A DNA stretch of 64,000 nucleotides from Streptomyces katrae. GTDB lineage: Bacteria > Actinomycetota > Actinomycetes > Streptomycetales > Streptomycetaceae. Shown in pieces: positions 61,671-64,000 of the stretch. Both the position numbers and the translations under genes were made by a program. Under the pieces are notes generated by a model, which was given only the letters and a program-made list of their open reading frames with translations, made no database searches and was not told the origin of the DNA. The stretch spans positions 3,472,001 to 3,536,000 of the forward strand of contig NZ_CP020042.1 in NCBI RefSeq assembly GCF_002028425.1. The letters are read 5' to 3'. Position 1 is the stretch's first letter; each line of letters starts with the position of its first letter.

Positions 61671-63020
61671 CTACGCGAAGGTGCCGAGCAGCCGCCCGTA
61701 CACGCCGAACACCCCGATGAGCAGCGGGAACAGCACGATGACCCCGAAGGACTCCGCGGCGTCCCCGAACCGGCGCAGCCGGACCCGTACGTGCTCGGGC
61801 GGCTGGACGGCCAGCACCCCGAGCGCCGCCAGGGCCAGCGCCAGCAGCACGGCCAGCGGCCCGGCCGCACCGGCCCGCCCGGCCCACACCAGCAGGGCGG
61901 CCACGGTGACGGCGGCCCCCGCCAGCAGCAGCGCGACCACCTCCACGACCAGCGGGAACGCCCGCGCGCGCAGCCACAGCACGGCGGCGACCGCCGAGGC
62001 GAGGGAGACCGTCCAGACGTCGGGTTCCGTCAGCGCGAGGACCCCGGCCGCGCCCGCCGAGACGGCGGTGGCGAGGGTGGCCAGGGCCAGGCCCCGGTGG
62101 GTGGCGCCGAGGGCGGTGGCGACCTTGTACCGGCTGACGGAGGCCCCGCGGGCCCGCTGGTCGTCGAGCCCGGTGAGCCCGGCCGCGGCCAGCGCGAGCC
62201 TCGGCAGCAGTCCGAGCAGGACGACGCAGACCACGGCGAGCACGGCTCCGGTACGGGCGCCCGCGTGCCCCTGGACCAGGGCCACGCCCTCCCAGATCAC
62301 GGTCAGCCCGGCCACCGCGGCGGCCCCGACGAACCCGCCCCGCCCCAGCCGCGTGAACCACCCCAGCAGCACGAGCCCCACGGCCAGCGCGAGCGCCACG
62401 GCACCCAGCCGGCCCATGGCCCCCCAGTGCTGCGCGTCGCCCAGGGTCCACGCCCCGAGCACCCCGACGGTGCCGGCGGTCGCGAGCAGCGCGGCGGCGA
62501 GCCCGGAGCCCTTCATCCGGCCCGCGACGGCCCCGGCGATCCCGCACCCGGCGGCGGTCGCCAGCAGCACCCCGGCGACGGTGCCCGGCGCGAACGCGGC
62601 CCGGGCGAACCAGCCGGCGACCAGGGCCCACAGCACCATCCCGGCCCCGGCGGTGACCCGCCGCGCGGACGGCCGCCAGCGCCAGGCCCGTACGTCCAGG
62701 TCCTCGGCGGCCTCGTCGGTGACGTCGTGCACCACGGGCGCGGACGGCACGTCCTGCACCCGCACGAGCCGCAGGACGGCCCCGTCGGCGACGCCCGCGT
62801 CCTCCAGCGAGACCCCGTGCTCCAGTACGGACCCGTCGGCCGTGACCAGATGACGCAGCATCGGCTGCGCGGCCACCCGGTCGTCCAGCATCCGTATGAC
62901 GTCGGGCAACAGCCGCCCGACAGGCTCCTGGGAGGGCAGGACGAGATCCATCCGCCGCCGCTCACCGACCAGGGTGATCCGGCTGAGTGCTGTACCGCTT
63001 CCCGCCCCCATGCTCACCAC
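61671..63020 (-). CDS. eccD: Type VII secretion integral membrane protein EccD
   Basis: EccD forms the membrane pore core of the ESX apparatus. The 449-aa product has an N-terminal ubiquitin-like domain (RITLVGERRRMDLVLPSQEP, VGRLLPDVIRMLDDR) followed by 11 hydrophobic segments (VLWALVAGWFARAAFAPGTV, GVLLATAAGCGIAGAVAG and on to FGVIVLFPLLIGVFGVYG). GTG at 63020 is the first start; an ATG at 63011 is equally possible. Next downstream gene is the MinD-like ATPase. Confidence 0.93.
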   Translation of the reverse strand: MVSMGAGSGTALSRITLVGERRRMDLVLPSQEPVGRLLPDVIRMLDDRVAAQPMLRHLVTADGSVLEHGVSLEDAGVADGAVLRLVRVQDVPSAPVVHDVTDEAAEDLDVRAWRWRPSARRVTAGAGMVLWALVAGWFARAAFAPGTVAGVLLATAAGCGIAGAVAGRMKGSGLAAALLATAGTVGVLGAWTLGDAQHWGAMGRLGAVALALAVGLVLLGWFTRLGRGGFVGAAAVAGLTVIWEGVALVQGHAGARTGAVLAVVCVVLLGLLPRLALAAAGLTGLDDQRARGASVSRYKVATALGATHRGLALATLATAVSAGAAGVLALTEPDVWTVSLASAVAAVLWLRARAFPLVVEVVALLLAGAAVTVAALLVWAGRAGAAGPLAVLLALALAALGVLAVQPPEHVRVRLRRFGDAAESFGVIVLFPLLIGVFGVYGRLLGTFA

Positions 63021-63033
63021 GCGCTCGAACCTA

Positions 63034-63276
63034 TCACCGAGTACGGACCTGCCCCGGCGTTCCGACCTTGCCGATCAGCCGGTGCGAGACGAACGACCAG
63101 CCGACGCAGCCGGCGCACAGCACGGCCGCGATCACCAGCCCGGCGACGGCCTTGCCGATCCGCTCGTCGGCCACCCGCCGGCCCCGCTGGGCCCCGAACA
63201 GCACGGCGTCCCGCAGCCTGCGCCGCCGCACCGCGACGGACTCCAGCAACTGGCTGTCGTAGTCCTCAGCCGCCAC
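63034..63276 (-). CDS. Small membrane protein of the type VII locus
   Basis: 80 aa with a charged N-terminus (SQLLESVAVRRRRLRDAVLF) and one span (AVAGLVIAAVLCAGCVGWSF) near residues 43-63. The GTG at 63276 is preceded by GGGAGG. It lies 13 bp before eccD and is probably part of the secretion complex. No family name recalled. Confidence 0.8.
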   Translation of the reverse strand: MAAEDYDSQLLESVAVRRRRLRDAVLFGAQRGRRVADERIGKAVAGLVIAAVLCAGCVGWSFVSHRLIGKVGTPGQVRTR

Positions 63277-63365
63277 CCCGGCCTCCCTTCTCCCTGTCGG
63301 CCCCGAACGCTAGTAGGCCCCTGGCGACGGCGAAACCCGCTCCTCCGGCTGCGCCGCACGGCCGG

Positions 63366-63950
63366 CTACAGCAAGTCGGTGAGATCGGTGCCCCGGCCGT
63401 CGACGAGTTCCACGCCCTCAAGCCCGTAAGCCTTGGCCATGCCGAAATAGCCGGGTTCCCCCGGCTCGGCCTCGACCCCCAGCAACGCGTCGAGCTCCCG
63501 CAGCGCCGCGGCGAGGCGGGGAGCGTTGCGCGCGTGCACGGCGGGATGCGGATTGCCGCGGAAGTCGCAGGTGGCCCACACGTCATGGTGCACGGACACC
63601 TCCGCCGACGGTCCGATGGCGTCCGGCGACACCAGGAGCTCGACCAGGCGCTCCTCCCGGCGGGCGGTCCCCTCGGCGTCGAACCACACGCCCGTTCCGA
63701 CCACGACGAACCCCGTCATCTCCGCGCGGGGGTGCCCGACCGGCCGACAGCCGCGGATCTCGTCCGCGAGCTTCTCATCACCCAGGGACCTGCTGACGAG
63801 GCTCAGCCCGCTGTCGATGCCGAGACCGCCCTTGCCGACCTCGAACCAGCTCCACTCCAGGGCGTGTGGATCGAGCAGACCGTGTGCGGACAGGACGGCG
63901 GACATCCGTGCGGCCGTCGCGAGCGCCGGCTCCAGTCCGGGCTCGATCAC
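63366..63950 (-). CDS. Unknown protein upstream in the type VII locus
   Basis: 194 aa, cytosolic by composition. Recognisable strings include EWSWFEVGKGGLGIDSGLSL, RAEMTGFVVVGTGVWFDAEG and VSVHHDVWATCDFRGNPHPA. No motif I know. The GTG start at 63950 overlaps the stop of an upstream frame (GTGA, 63947-63950), suggesting coupling. Position suggests a secretion chaperone (EspG-like) or an immunity protein for an ESX substrate; neither is shown by sequence. Confidence 0.7.
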   Translation of the reverse strand: MIEPGLEPALATAARMSAVLSAHGLLDPHALEWSWFEVGKGGLGIDSGLSLVSRSLGDEKLADEIRGCRPVGHPRAEMTGFVVVGTGVWFDAEGTARREERLVELLVSPDAIGPSAEVSVHHDVWATCDFRGNPHPAVHARNAPRLAAALRELDALLGVEAEPGEPGYFGMAKAYGLEGVELVDGRGTDLTDLL

Positions 63951-64000
63951 GTCGGGCCTCCGTGACGTCGGCTTCGCGTTCGGGCGCCATCTTGCCCAAG
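63947..64000 (-). CDS. End of an upstream gene, cut by the window edge
   Basis: The last 17 codons, ending GARTRSRRHGGPT before a TGA that overlaps the GTG of the next gene. The frame is supported only by this overlap. It would be the preceding gene of the type VII operon, perhaps a substrate. Confidence 0.4.
   Translation of the reverse strand, partial: LGQDGARTRSRRHGGPT

Noticed and set aside
1..64000. tRNA or rRNA genes
   Set aside because: No cloverleaf or rRNA sequence was recognised by eye; a tRNAscan run would be the decisive check.

Overview
The window is a high-GC actinobacterial chromosome segment, almost certainly Streptomyces. It carries the sigE-cseABC cell-envelope stress operon, lsr2 near clpC, disA beside radA, a DUF397 gene, a leucine TTA codon of the bldA type, and an ESX-like type VII secretion block. 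GC-rich third codon positions and frequent GTG starts agree. No rRNA, tRNA, CRISPR array or origin was seen.

Layout. 0-5.2 kb: ilvD (cut by the left edge), a TetR regulator, a sugar-phosphate isomerase-like gene, a probably frameshifted small gene, a large XRE regulator and two tiny genes. 5.2-6.5 kb: a non-coding array of 103-bp repeats bounded by inverted copies of a hairpin element (array 1). 6.7-21.6 kb: conserved housekeeping DNA with a Ppx/GppA phosphatase, a sigma-like fusion protein, radA, disA, a PAP2 phosphatase, mutY, sigE-cseA-cseB-cseC, a LamG protein and an M23 peptidase. 21.9-29.2 kb: clpC, a TTA-containing gene, lsr2, an ArgA-type acetyltransferase, a BlaI regulator, small genes, DUF397 and GntR. 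29.4-34.9 kb: a coupled operon for NAD and CoA precursors (DUF2520 protein, panC, nadB, nadC, coaX). 35.1-36.3 kb: a threonine-aldolase-like gene. 36.4-38.4 kb: array 2, the same repeat architecture but with a secreted-protein gene where the repeats change orientation.

38.5-54.4 kb is more accessory. It holds a DUF5937/ArsR-type regulator with a strong operator candidate and a secreted M28 peptidase. A poly-gamma-glutamate-type locus follows: CapA, a sensor-like membrane protein, PgsB with a long repeat tail, PgsC and an NlpC/P60 hydrolase, with a divergent membrane-anchored protein beside it. Next come a MidA-type methyltransferase, a two-component system split by an IS605 TnpB remnant, and a secreted RTX-like protein. 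54.5-64 kb is part of a type VII secretion locus read leftward: an unknown gene, a small membrane protein, EccD, a MinD-like ATPase, a three-ATPase EccC and a DUF6177 protein.

The most unusual items are the two 103-bp repeat arrays with hairpin ends (one empty, one carrying a gene) and the non-standard poly-gamma-glutamate locus.
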